Position numbers and translations under genes: made by a program
Notes under the pieces: generated by a model
Told to the model about the DNA's origin: nothing
Seen by the model: only the letters and a program-made list of their open reading frames with translations
Databases searched by the model: none
Shown here: positions 55,218-63,734 of the stretch, piece by piece
How the letters are laid out: the number at the start of each line of letters is the position of its first letter
How positions within the stretch are numbered: position 1 is the first letter of the stretch
Assembly: GCF_002270355.1 (NCBI RefSeq)
Contig: NZ_NJFZ01000022.1
Location: 156,108 to 220,107, forward strand
Source: Flectobacillus sp. BAB-3569
GTDB taxonomy: Bacteria; Bacteroidota; Bacteroidia; Cytophagales; Spirosomataceae
DNA: 64,000 nucleotides
Reading direction: 5' to 3'

Positions 55218-55247
55218 AATATAAAAACATATTTTAAATATTCGCAA
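55216..55247 (-). promoter_or_regulatory. Divergent promoter, minus strand (lipoprotein)
   Basis: TTG on minus at 55247-55245, 21-nt spacer, TATATTTG at 55223-55216. Mirror image of the plus-strand promoter about position 55250. Confidence 0.75.
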
Positions 55248-55257
55248 TAATGTTGCA
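55243..55257. promoter_or_regulatory. Operator 2 (shared, central)
   Basis: CGCAATAATGTTGCA, 15 bp. It covers both -33 TTG elements and is the dyad centre of the whole promoter region. Confidence 0.7.
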
Positions 55258-55284
55258 AAAATGAATTTTGATATTTTATATTTG
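55253..55284 (+). promoter_or_regulatory. Divergent promoter, plus strand (MerC-like/COG0523)
   Basis: TTG at 55253-55255, 21-nt spacer, TATATTTG at 55277-55284. Predicted start near 55290, leaving only about 11 nt before the ATG at 55301. Confidence 0.75.
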
Positions 55285-55297
55285 CAACAATGTTGCA
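55283..55297. promoter_or_regulatory. Operator 3 of the divergent metal-type promoter
   Basis: TGCAACAATGTTGCA, a perfect 7-1-7 palindrome, overlapping the plus-strand -7 element by 2 bp and centred at the predicted start. A 7-1-7 architecture is typical of Fur-family (Fur/Zur) operators. Confidence 0.78.
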
Positions 55298-55300
55298 TTT

Positions 55301-55690
55301 ATGGAAAATTACAAAAAGAATACTTTTGATTATGTAGGGATTATTAGTTCGGGTATATGTCTCATACATTGCATGCTGATGCCGATTTTACTATTGTTTA
55401 AATGGGAGTTTCAGTTAGAGAGCTTGGGGTTTGCGCATCATCCTTCTTGGGATTATTGCTTTATAGGTTTGGGTTTCATCGCCGTTTGGATGAGTTCGCA
55501 TAAGCATACGCCTAAGCGTATCCGAATAGGGCTTTGGGTGGCGTACACTGTTTTTGCGTGGGCTTTGCTTTATGAAGACCAAGTGTGGTTTGCGCAGTAT
55601 TTGGGATGGATTGCCTCTTTTGGGCTGATTACAACACATTATTTTAACATAAAATTTTGTAAAAAATGTCAAATAGAAAATTGCCAGTAA
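55301..55690 (+). CDS. MerC-like membrane protein
   Basis: 129 residues from ATG 55301 ([20 protein letters not shown]); the open frame starts earlier, within the operator, and is rejected. Four transmembrane segments. The first carries the metal-ion motif [12 protein letters not shown], resembling the MerC transporter family (PF03203), and a C-terminal cysteine pair is visible ([11 protein letters not shown]). MerC moves mercury across the inner membrane; distant homologues in Bacteroidota sit beside COG0523 GTPases and are likely zinc related. Its stop overlaps the next start by 25 nt. Confidence 0.8.
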   Translation: MENYKKNTFDYVGIISSGICLIHCMLMPILLLFKWEFQLESLGFAHHPSWDYCFIGLGFIAVWMSSHKHTPKRIRIGLWVAYTVFAWALLYEDQVWFAQYLGWIASFGLITTHYFNIKFCKKCQIENCQ

Positions 55691-56871
55691 CAGTATTGAG
55701 TGGCTTTTTAGGTGCTGGAAAAACCTCTTTGCTCAATCATATTTTACATAATAAAGAAGGCTTGAAAGTAGCAGTAATTGTCAACGATATGAGCGAGGTG
55801 AATATCGACGCTCAGTTGGTCAAACAAGAAAATGTACTTTCAAGAACGGAAGAAAAATTGGTCGAAATGTCCAATGGTTGTATTTGTTGTACACTTCGTG
55901 AAGACTTGATGGTAGAAGTTGAAAAACTCGCCAAAGACCATCGTTTTGATTATTTGCTCATAGAGTCCACGGGTATATCGGAGCCTTTACCTGTGGCTCA
56001 AACGTTTTCGTATGTTGATGAAAACAGCGGAATTGACCTTTCACGTTTTGCCCAACTAGACACGATGGTGACGGTGGTTGACTGTTTTAATTTTGCCAAA
56101 GACTTTGGCTCAATTGATACAGTCTGGACTCGCGGTCTCAATGACGACGATCCTAACGACCAGCGCACCATCGTAAACCTATTAACAGATCAGATAGAAT
56201 TTGCCAATGTTATTGTTTTGAACAAAACGGATTTACTTCCACCTAAGAGAGTTGCTGAATTAAAGACCATTATTCAGAAACTTAATCCTGAGGCAAAAAT
56301 TGTCGAATCGACTTTTGGAAAAATTGAAACTTCACATATTCTCAATACAGGGTTGTTTGATTTCGAAAAATCTTCACAATCGGCAGGCTGGATTCAAGAA
56401 TTAGAAAAACCTAGTCATACGCCCGAAACGGAGGAATATGGCATTAGTTCATTCGTCTTTAGAGATACACGTCCATTCCATCCTACACGTTTTTGGAATT
56501 ATATCAATCAACATTGGCATGCGGGAATTATTCGTTCTAAAGGTTTATTCTGGCTAGCTTCAAGACCCAAAGATGCCTTGAATTGGGGGCAGGCGGGTGG
56601 CTCGCTTCGTGCAGACTATGCAGGAAAATGGTGGGCAGGCGTACCCAAGTGGGAGCGTTCTTTTTATCCTGCTTGGCAAGACTCAAAAGACGAAATCATG
56701 AAGCGTTGGGACGAACGCTTTGGGGACCGAATCAATGAATTAGTAATTATTGGGCAAGATTTAGACAAAGAATTATTGATACAAGAACTGAAAGATTGTC
56801 TTTGTACTGAAGAGGAAATCAAACAAATGGAAGCCAAGAAGAAGTTTGAAGATCCGTTTCCTGAGTTTTAA
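55666..56871 (+). CDS. COG0523 (CobW/ZNG1/YeiR-like) GTPase metallochaperone
   Basis: 401 residues. G3E GTPase: Walker A GFLGAGKT at 13-20, the zinc-binding CxCC motif GCICC at 71-75 and VVDCFNF/NKTD GTP-specific motifs downstream. The CobW C-terminal domain (about 275-365) has [28 protein letters not shown] and [17 protein letters not shown]1-type members deliver zinc during starvation, and bacterial homologues are typical members of Zur regulons. Overlaps the MerC-like gene by 25 nt and should be translationally coupled to it. The promoter region with three 7-1-7 operators supports a metal-regulated role. Confidence 0.9.
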   Translation: MSNRKLPVTVLSGFLGAGKTSLLNHILHNKEGLKVAVIVNDMSEVNIDAQLVKQENVLSRTEEKLVEMSNGCICCTLREDLMVEVEKLAKDHRFDYLLIESTGISEPLPVAQTFSYVDENSGIDLSRFAQLDTMVTVVDCFNFAKDFGSIDTVWTRGLNDDDPNDQRTIVNLLTDQIEFANVIVLNKTDLLPPKRVAELKTIIQKLNPEAKIVESTFGKIETSHILNTGLFDFEKSSQSAGWIQELEKPSHTPETEEYGISSFVFRDTRPFHPTRFWNYINQHWHAGIIRSKGLFWLASRPKDALNWGQAGGSLRADYAGKWWAGVPKWERSFYPAWQDSKDEIMKRWDERFGDRINELVIIGQDLDKELLIQELKDCLCTEEEIKQMEAKKKFEDPFPEF

Positions 56872-56931
56872 GTAATTGTGAATGAGTGATTTGTGAATTA
56901 ATGAATATGCGCTTGTATTTGTTGTCTAGTT

Positions 56932-56955
56932 AGTGACTAGGTCTTGAACTAGTAA
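56932..56955. repeat. Short palindromic repeat (family 3)
   Basis: AGTGACTAGGTCTTGAACTAGTAA, related to the copies at 9511 and 58591. Confidence 0.45.
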
Positions 56956-56991
56956 TATAAATAACGACATTATATAAAGGTAGTGTGATGC

Positions 56992-57025
56992 AAAAAGCCA
57001 TCTTCCCGTGGAAGATGGCTTTTTT
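56992..57025. terminator. Bidirectional terminator
   Basis: AAAAAGCCATCTTCC / GGAAGATGGCTTTTT, 3-nt loop; between the COG0523 gene and the convergent esterase. Confidence 0.85.
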
Positions 57026-57049
57026 ATGCAATAAAAAATCACTCAATGA

Positions 57050-58126
57050 TTAAAAGAATAACCATTCGATAGCTTTAGGGAATTCTTTGCCCCATTGTGA
57101 TTCGTTGTGTTTACCTTCAGGATCCAAAGAAAGGTTAATATCTATCTTTTTATTACCTTGACGTAGCAAAGTTTGCTTGAGTTTTTCCACATTTGGAATC
57201 ATCGAATGTCCTTCGCCACCTCCAGCATATGCATAGATTTTGGTGGGTAAATGACTCAAAAAGTCAATCGCATCGAAGTAGATATTTGGCGAAACCCAAA
57301 GAGAAGGCGAGAAAAGCATCAAGCGCCCAAATACTTCTGGATACATCAAACCTGCATAAATACTTACCAATCCTCCTAATGAGCTTCCTCCAATACCTGT
57401 ATGTTCACGATCGGTGAGCGTACGGAAATTGGCATCGATGTAAGGTTTCAAAGTACGACTAATAAATTGTACATACTTACGACCTTCGCCCTTGCCCAAT
57501 TTAGGGTTATTGTACGGAGAATACTCTTTATAGCGGTTTTCGCCACCATGTGCAATAGCCACAATGATCACGTCGCCATGACCACGAGATGCCAATACTG
57601 CCAATTGTTTGTCGATACCCCAATTCCCAAATTCCGAACCTTCTTGGAAAAGGTTTTGGGCATCTTGTAAGTACATGACAGGATATTTTTTGTCAGTTTT
57701 GTCATAATCATGAGGCAACAAGATATATACCGCACGTTTGGTATCAAACTGAGGCATATCAAATGAATCAGAAATTAGTCTGATTTCAGGCATTAAATCC
57801 TGTTGCAAGTTCGAACCATCTAAGCGCCAGTGTGGCACAAAGTCGTGCATGACACCTAGTTTCTTGGTAACTACTCTGTTGTAAGTAGCGTTACCAAATT
57901 CATCCAACTCCACTTGATTCCAGCCACCTTTGGTGTACTTGTATTCAAGTTTTTCAGGAAGTGGTACAGAGTGTGGAAACTTCAAAACATATCTTCCTTC
58001 CTCTGTTTTTTTCAAACGAAAATCTTCCTTGTCGGGGAGCCACCCGTTAAAATTGCCAGATATATAAATTGGGCGGTCGTCTTCAACTGGGGTGGTTAGT
58101 TCAAAATATAATACGTTGTTACTCAT
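57050..58126 (-). CDS. Alpha/beta-hydrolase esterase with N-terminal CBM48-like domain
   Basis: 358 residues. N-terminal beta-sandwich (FELTTPVEDDRPIYISGNFN, GWLPDKEDFRLKKTEEGRYV) resembles CBM48/E-set domains. The esterase domain of the D-family (enterochelin esterase/Fes-like, PF00756) follows: PVMYLQDAQNLFQEGSEFGN, GIGGSSLGGLVSIYAGLMYP with Ser nucleophile in GGSSLGG, LMLFSPSLWVS and a terminal KHNESQWGKEFPKA with catalytic His. The ligand could be a siderophore ester, a feruloyl ester or a glycan ester; no siderophore genes are near. Cytosolic by absence of a signal. Confidence 0.85.
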   Translation of the reverse strand: MSNNVLYFELTTPVEDDRPIYISGNFNGWLPDKEDFRLKKTEEGRYVLKFPHSVPLPEKLEYKYTKGGWNQVELDEFGNATYNRVVTKKLGVMHDFVPHWRLDGSNLQQDLMPEIRLISDSFDMPQFDTKRAVYILLPHDYDKTDKKYPVMYLQDAQNLFQEGSEFGNWGIDKQLAVLASRGHGDVIIVAIAHGGENRYKEYSPYNNPKLGKGEGRKYVQFISRTLKPYIDANFRTLTDREHTGIGGSSLGGLVSIYAGLMYPEVFGRLMLFSPSLWVSPNIYFDAIDFLSHLPTKIYAYAGGGEGHSMIPNVEKLKQTLLRQGNKKIDINLSLDPEGKHNESQWGKEFPKAIEWLFF

Positions 58127-59070
58127 AGCTTTCTACTCAAAAATTGCTGTTCCTCAAAAGTGGACGCAAATTTAGCAAATTAGCTGTTCTATGCTATTCT
58201 AAATTTGAAAACTTCTATAATAAATTAGCAAAAACATGCTAAATTTTACCAAAATGGGGCTTTGAGAAACGCATAATTAACAAATGATAACTATACATTG
58301 GGTATTTGTGATAGAATATTAAAGCCGTTTGTAAGGGCTTTCTACTCTAAGGTAAAAAAGTTAGAAACAACTCAAAAGTCAAGGTTTAAAGTATCTAACT
58401 AATTATTAGATAATCTTTTATAATTGCATTATAGGCGATGAATAGACAGGGTTATGAGCGAATTAGGAGAAAACGATTCAAACTTATATATTTGATTATA
58501 ATAACTGTAAAATAGCTACATCATGAAATTCTACAAACCTTCCACTCTCATTTCTACGTCGTTTCCGTTTTCAAAACTGTTTAAAGGAATAAGTTCAAGA
58601 TTAAGGCTTGAACTAGTAACTTCAAATTTTCAGGAAAAAATAATAGTAAAGAGTAAGATTGAATCAATTTTAGATATGGAGTATTAATAATTTACATTCG
58701 TAATTCACCATTCACAATTCGACATTAATACTTAATCGAAAAAGACCGCTTACGCTTAAAGTCATCAAAAACCTCTATCATCATTTGGGAATCCCTGCCG
58801 AGATATTGCTAGCCATGTAAAACCCCTTCTTTAAAATATCTTTAAATCCTCTGAATAACCCACAGTTCGGTACGTTTTGATGAGCTTAGTGTTTATATTT
58901 GTAATAAAAACTGACTCATTTACAGACAGAAAATATTGTATTGTGCGAAATGAATGAAGGTATTAGCTTTTGGGAGTGAAAACTATACCAATGCCTAAAA
59001 TCCGATTCTGACCAAGCAGAAATTTTGCTTGAAAATAGCATTTGATGAAGTACAAAGGCTTATTCGCTCA
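58127..59070. other. Long intergenic region upstream of the ABC/FtsX unit
   Basis: 944 bp with no supported gene. Contains the esterase promoter element (TAAATTTG on minus, 58174-58167), the family 3 palindrome at 58591-58620, and a plus-strand TATATTTG at 58894-58901 that may serve the ABC unit. A 54-codon open frame (58523-58687) overlaps the palindrome and is not credible. Confidence 0.5.
58591..58620. repeat. Short palindromic repeat (family 3)
   Basis: AAGTTCAAGATTAAGGCTTG followed by AACTAGTAAC; best-preserved palindrome of the family (CAAG...CTTG). Confidence 0.5.
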
Positions 59071-59745
59071 ATGATCTATCAACCCAAAACATATTCATCA
59101 ACTGTGATAGCTACTCAACAATTAACTTTTGCGTATCCGACTCAATCCAATGTTCCTACGAAGCAATTTACGTTTCCTGATTTCAGCTGTGCTGATAGCG
59201 AAACCATGTTGATTTTAGGAAAATCTGGTCGTGGTAAAACTACTTTTTTGCACCTTATGGCACTTTTGTTGAAGCCAACGGGTGGCTCAATTCAAATTCA
59301 TAACCAAGAAATAAGCCATTTTGATAGTGCTCAAGCGGCGGCCTTTCGAGCGGCCAATGTGGGTATTATTTATCAAATACCTCATTTTGTACATTCGCTG
59401 AGCGTGTTGGATAATTTGCTATTGGCTAATTATTTGGCAAACAAGTCTTTGGCAAAAGAAAAAGCACAACACTTAGCCGAAAGTCTAGGTTTCGCAGACC
59501 ATCTTGCTAAAAAGACTACACAATTATCACAGGGTGAACAACAACGTGTGAGTATTGCCAGAGCATTGATGAATAATGCTTCGGTAATTTTGGCAGATGA
59601 GCCTACGTCCAATCTCGATGATGATAACTGCTTGAAAGTAATAGACTTACTAAAAACTCAAACTTCTGAAATAGGGGCAAGCCTTGTGGTAGTAACACAC
59701 GATCAGCGTCTCAAAGATGTTTTCGAGAAGCACTTGTACTTATAA
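59071..59745 (+). CDS. ABC transporter ATP-binding protein (LolD/MacB-like)
   Basis: 224 residues from ATG 59071; the frame is open from a TTG at 59029 but has no protein-like character before. Walker A GKSGRGKTT, the Q-loop region YQIPHFVHSLSVLDNLLLAN, signature LSQGEQQR, Walker B VILADEPTSNLD, and an H-loop VVVTHDQRLK. Pairs with the FtsX-type permease 43 nt downstream. With the Cys-pair protein at 61289 it looks like the Zrg-type zinc-associated ABC system described in Vibrio, but I rely on recall for that parallel. Confidence 0.88.
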   Translation: MIYQPKTYSSTVIATQQLTFAYPTQSNVPTKQFTFPDFSCADSETMLILGKSGRGKTTFLHLMALLLKPTGGSIQIHNQEISHFDSAQAAAFRAANVGIIYQIPHFVHSLSVLDNLLLANYLANKSLAKEKAQHLAESLGFADHLAKKTTQLSQGEQQRVSIARALMNNASVILADEPTSNLDDDNCLKVIDLLKTQTSEIGASLVVVTHDQRLKDVFEKHLYL

Positions 59746-59788
59746 TGAGTTTTGAAAATCACGTAGGAAATCACAAAATTGACTAACA

Positions 59789-61042
59789 ATGAATTTATTA
59801 CATATTTCTTGGAAAAACCTTAAAGATAAACCCCTAACCAGTTTCCTAAGTATCTTATTGATGTCACTTGGGATTGCAATTATCTCCTTGTTGCTTCTAG
59901 TAGGGAAACAATTAGAAGAAAAATTTACCCGAAACATACAAGGTATCGACATGGTATTGGGTGCTAAAGGAAGTCCTCTACAATTGATTTTGGCGGCGGT
60001 ATATCAAATAGACTCGCCCACAGGCAATATCAATATGGATGAGGCCATGCGTTTTACCCGTAACCCGATGGTACAATCAGCTATTCCGCTTTCGATGGGC
60101 GATAGCTATCAAGGGTATCGTATTATTGGTACAACTCCGAAATATATCGAGCATTTTCAAGGAGAATTTGAACAAGGAAAAGCATTTGAAAATGCCTTAG
60201 AAATCGTGGTTGGAGCTAAAGCAGCTCGCAATTTAGGACTCAAAGTTGGTGATTCTTTTGCCAGTCAACATGGCTACGATGGCGAGGGTGATCATCACGA
60301 AGAAAGTAAGTTCAAAGTGGTTGGGATTCTTAAGCAAAGCAACTCTGTGCTTGACCAAGTATTGATAACGCCACTCGAAAGCGTGTGGGCTGTACACGAG
60401 CATCATGAAGCAGAAGAGGCTGGAAAAGGTGCCAATGCCTTGAAATTGCTTACAGAAGACGAACACAGCGAACATGGCGAAGAGCATCATGAGGAGGCAA
60501 AGGAGATTACAGCTATGCTCGTAAAATTTAGAAATCCTGCCATGGGTATGATGATATCAAGAAGTATCAACGAAAACTCTACCATGCAGACTGCTACGCC
60601 TGCTATTGAAATGAATCGTTTGTTTGCCTTGATGGGTGTTGGGATTGATACACTGAAGCTGATAGCACTGGTTATCATTATTGTTTCGGGAATAAGTGTA
60701 TTTGTTTCATTGTATAATTCGTTAAAAGAGCGAAAATATGAAATGGCTTTGATGTTGTCGATGGGAGCTAGTCGTACAAAATTATTTTTATTATTACTGT
60801 CCGAAGGATTGATTATCAGTATTATAGGTTATATGGTGGGAGTATTTCTCAGTCGTTTAGGTTTAGGAGTTATGGCACAGAATGTCGAACAAAACTTTCA
60901 TTATGATTTTGGCGTTTTATCTTTGTTAGCCGAAGAAGTGTGGTTGTTAGCAGGAGCTTTGATAATAGGTTTACTGGCCGCAGCGATACCTTCTTTAGGT
61001 ATTTACAAAATAGATATTTCAAGAACTTTGGCAGACGATTAA
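59789..61042 (+). CDS. FtsX/MacB-type ABC permease with His-rich periplasmic domain
   Basis: 417 residues with four transmembrane helices (one at 15-37, three in the C-terminal third) in FtsX/MacB topology and a large periplasmic domain. The domain has a His/Glu-rich insertion in two patches: DGEGDHHEESKF (His169-170) and VHEHHEAEEAGKGA followed by EDEHSEHGEEHHEEAKE (His203-206, 226, 229, 233-234). The rest is SLSVLD-like coupled helices, with the coupling sequence NSLKERKYEMALMLSMGASR typical of the family. His-rich loops point to metal sensing or handling. The unit is not a complete RND system; no periplasmic adaptor is seen. Confidence 0.88.
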   Translation: MNLLHISWKNLKDKPLTSFLSILLMSLGIAIISLLLLVGKQLEEKFTRNIQGIDMVLGAKGSPLQLILAAVYQIDSPTGNINMDEAMRFTRNPMVQSAIPLSMGDSYQGYRIIGTTPKYIEHFQGEFEQGKAFENALEIVVGAKAARNLGLKVGDSFASQHGYDGEGDHHEESKFKVVGILKQSNSVLDQVLITPLESVWAVHEHHEAEEAGKGANALKLLTEDEHSEHGEEHHEEAKEITAMLVKFRNPAMGMMISRSINENSTMQTATPAIEMNRLFALMGVGIDTLKLIALVIIIVSGISVFVSLYNSLKERKYEMALMLSMGASRTKLFLLLLSEGLIISIIGYMVGVFLSRLGLGVMAQNVEQNFHYDFGVLSLLAEEVWLLAGALIIGLLAAAIPSLGIYKIDISRTLADD

Positions 61043-61203
61043 GTAAGAGTGCTTATTTAGGCAAGCACATTTTTGAGCTTTGGGCTTTTAGCTATGGGCA
61101 TTCGGCAAAAACATATTTATTGTTACTAAAAAAACAATTTTACACTTTTTGCCTTGTGCCTAAAACACAAAACTCAAATCTAAATTCTGCACAATTGCTT
61201 ATA
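61043..61203. repeat. Dispersed repeat family 2, copy F
   Basis: AAGAGTGCTTATTTAGGCAA, TTTGAGCTTTGGGCTTTTAG, GGGCATTCGGCAAAAACAT, TTTACACTTTTTGCCTTGTG, AACTCAAATCTAAATTCTGC. Very close to copy B; lies between the ABC permease and the 61289 gene, separating them. Confidence 0.7.
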
Positions 61204-61288
61204 ATTCAGTATCGTTTGTAAAAAGCGAAAATCTCCTACAGGCAACTTGAATTTACGATTTCAACACTAAAAACTAAATTTTGTATCA

Positions 61289-61765
61289 ATGAAAAAGAGC
61301 TTTCTTTCTTTTGTATTTGCGAGTTTACTATTGAGTACTAGCGTATTGGCTCATGAGCATCCTGCCTTGCGCATGATTGCACCAGGCGAAAAACTTACTT
61401 GGGAAATTTTGAAGGATGTAGTCTTCAAAAAGAAGTGGTATCCACAAGAATCTATTTATATGTTGTATCCAACTTTTGGAGCATCCATCAAGAAATTAGA
61501 ACATAAAGAAGTTACGATCAAAGGATATGTGATTCCTGTAGATGCTGCTACTAATGTATATGTGTTATCGGCATTTCCTTACAGCCAATGTTTCTTTTGT
61601 GGAGGGGCTGGCCCCGAGTCAGTAATGTCTTTGAAACCTAAAAAAGGAAGTTCTAAGAAATACAAAACTGACGAAATGCACACGTTTACAGGTAAACTAA
61701 AACTCAATGCTGACGATATTTACGAAATGAATTATATTCTTGAAGATGCTGAAGTTATAGAGTAA
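61289..61765 (+). CDS. Periplasmic DUF3299-like protein with Cys pair
   Basis: 158 residues. Signal peptide (MKKSFLSFVFASLLLSTSVL, cut after LAHE). The mature protein carries GYVIPVDAATNVYVLSAFPY and a Cys pair in SQCFFCGGAGPESVM, which matches the DUF3299-like family. The motif CFFCGGAGPE could bind a metal or haem. Homologues occur beside His-rich ABC systems in zinc-related contexts of Proteobacteria. An N-terminal HEHPALRM segment is also metal-prone. The gene follows the FtsX permease with a repeat between, so it may have become separately transcribed. Confidence 0.78.
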   Translation: MKKSFLSFVFASLLLSTSVLAHEHPALRMIAPGEKLTWEILKDVVFKKKWYPQESIYMLYPTFGASIKKLEHKEVTIKGYVIPVDAATNVYVLSAFPYSQCFFCGGAGPESVMSLKPKKGSSKKYKTDEMHTFTGKLKLNADDIYEMNYILEDAEVIE

Positions 61766-62141
61766 TCAAAAGGATATATCAAATTGTTAATTTTATTGTA
61801 TTTTTCAAGGAGTCTTGCTAAACTAGCAAGACTTTTTTTGTGAGCTTATGACAAGCTGCTCAACTTCTTATCATTTGATAATCAAGTAGAAGAAATACCT
61901 CAGTTTGAACAAATGTTTGGAAAAAAAGGGAGTTTTAGGCTTCTTTGTGAACTTAACAAGAATTATAACTATTTTTTAAGTAGCTTGTTTATTTATAGTA
62001 CTTTATACTCAAAACTATCTCAAATATTCTTTCATTCATCAAGAAAACTTCGAGATTGATTTACTCAGACGATTTTGAAATTGTAATTTCTTTATATTGA
62101 AGGTCTCCTCTTCTATATATCCCTAATCAAATATATAAACA
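61766..62141. other. Intergenic region before glpD
   Basis: 376 bp, A/T-rich. Holds the terminator at 61811; no TAnnTTTG element or gene noticed beyond it. Confidence 0.5.
61811..61839 (+). terminator. Terminator of the DUF3299-like gene
   Basis: AGTCTTGCT / AGCAAGACT with a 5-nt loop and a T7 tail. Confidence 0.85.
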
Positions 62142-63731
62142 ATGAACAGACATTCCCAACTCCAACAGTTACGCCAAACCGAGCAATTTGACCTCTGTAT
62201 CATAGGAGCAGGAGCCACTGGCGCTGGTATTGCGATTGATGCAGTACTACGAGGTTTGAAAGTAGTAATTATTGATAAAAATGACTTTGCGTCTCAGACT
62301 TCTTCCAAATCTACCAAACTCATCCATGGTGGGGTTAGGTACTTGGAACAGGCTGTTAAAAAATTGGACTGGGAACAATACAAAATGGTAAGAAAGGCCC
62401 TAAAAGAACGGGAGATTTTGCTGAAAAACGCACCACATCTTTCTCGCCCTTTGGCTTTGCTTACTCCTTGCTTTAGTTTTATCGAAAGTATTTATTATAC
62501 CATCGGTCTAAAGATGTATGAGTGGATTGCTGGTTCACAGAATATCTCGTCAAGTGAAAGACTTTCGAAAAAGGAGGCTTTGGAGTTAATTCCTGAACTT
62601 AAGAAAAAGCGTCTGAACTCGGCGGTGTTATATTATGATGGGCAGCTCGACGATGCTCGCTATTGTTTGGCCTTGGTACAAACGGCAGTAGAAAAGGGCG
62701 TGCTGGCATTTAATTATATACAAGCTAATAAGTTTGTCAAAAACGAAGATACAGGACGTATCAAAACGCTTCTTGCACAAGACTTGCTTACAGGGGAAGA
62801 TATTCAAATCCATGCCAAAGCATTTATTAATGCCACTGGTCCTTTTGCAGATCATATTCGTAAAATGGCCAATAGCAAGATGAAACCTCGAATAAAAGTA
62901 AGCCGAGGCGCGCATATCGTTTTGCCCAAAAAGTTTCTTCAAGGCGATGCGGCTATCTTAGTTCCTAAAACCGACGACGGACGCGTCATCTTTATGATTC
63001 CTTGGCAAGACCATCTTTTGGTGGGTACAACCGACGAGGAAGACCAATTGAGCGAAAATCCAAAATTGGAAGATTACGAGCGTACTTATTTAATAGATTA
63101 TGTAAACCGCTATTTGGAGACGCCTGTAACCGAAAAAGATGTTACTTCTGGTTTTGCTGGACAACGTCCTTTGTTGGAAGCCAAACTCCATACAGCGCTC
63201 GACTCTGAAACTAAATCACTTGTGCGCGACCATGAGGTGGAAATAGATAAACGTTCTAAACTAGTTAGTATCATGGGTGGCAAATGGACAACCTATCGTT
63301 TGATGGCGAAAGATACTGTGGACATGGTTCAGGAAAATGTTTTGAAACAATCTGTTGTAGAATGTACAACCGACCAACAGGTATTATTTGGGGGAGAAGG
63401 TTATCTATTTGATGATTGGAAGATACTCGTAAACAAATATAATGTATCCATTGAGGTAGCACAACATCTCATGAAAAAGTACGGTAGCAATGCTGGAAAA
63501 GTATTAGAATTGTCAAACAAGGATGCTGATCTGAAGAGCTTATTGGTAGCGGGACATCCATTTATCAAAGCTGAAGTAGTCTATGCCGTACGTCACGAAA
63601 TGGCTTGTACCAAAGAAGATGTACTACTAAGAAGATTGGGTCTTGCCCTAAGAGATGCTGACGCTGCTGCTAAAGCAGAGTGGTATGTGGAGGAGGTGTT
63701 GAATGTTGAGGGGTTAGGGGATAGGGGATAG
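62142..63731 (+). CDS. glpD: Glycerol-3-phosphate dehydrogenase (FAD)
   Basis: 529 residues. GxGxxG FAD motif IIGAGATGAGIAID at 20-33, then SKSTKLIHGGVRYLEQA typical of GlpD/GPO, and VGTTDEEDQLSENP; C-terminal GlpD domain HEMACTKEDVLLRRLGLALR. Oxidises glycerol-3-phosphate to DHAP and feeds electrons to the quinone pool on the membrane. The C-terminal codons (VEGLGDRG) run into the G-rich repeat TTAGGGGATAGGGG, so the extreme C-terminus is probably contributed by that repeat rather than conserved. Confidence 0.92.
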   Translation: MNRHSQLQQLRQTEQFDLCIIGAGATGAGIAIDAVLRGLKVVIIDKNDFASQTSSKSTKLIHGGVRYLEQAVKKLDWEQYKMVRKALKEREILLKNAPHLSRPLALLTPCFSFIESIYYTIGLKMYEWIAGSQNISSSERLSKKEALELIPELKKKRLNSAVLYYDGQLDDARYCLALVQTAVEKGVLAFNYIQANKFVKNEDTGRIKTLLAQDLLTGEDIQIHAKAFINATGPFADHIRKMANSKMKPRIKVSRGAHIVLPKKFLQGDAAILVPKTDDGRVIFMIPWQDHLLVGTTDEEDQLSENPKLEDYERTYLIDYVNRYLETPVTEKDVTSGFAGQRPLLEAKLHTALDSETKSLVRDHEVEIDKRSKLVSIMGGKWTTYRLMAKDTVDMVQENVLKQSVVECTTDQQVLFGGEGYLFDDWKILVNKYNVSIEVAQHLMKKYGSNAGKVLELSNKDADLKSLLVAGHPFIKAEVVYAVRHEMACTKEDVLLRRLGLALRDADAAAKAEWYVEEVLNVEGLGDRG

Positions 63732-63734
63732 GGG
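63710..63734 (+). repeat. G-quadruplex-like G4 repeat at the glpD stop
   Basis: GGGG TTA GGGG ATA GGGG ATA GGGG: four G4 runs with 3-nt loops, overlapping the glpD stop codon (63729-63731). Confidence 0.75.

Noticed and set aside
55268..55300. Earlier start for the MerC-like gene
   Set aside because: Those codons lie inside operator 3 and the -7 element, upstream of the predicted transcript start.
58523..58687. 54-codon open frame beginning MKFYKPSTLISTSF
   Set aside because: It runs through the family 3 palindrome, ends in low-complexity sequence and has no coding character or recognisable family.
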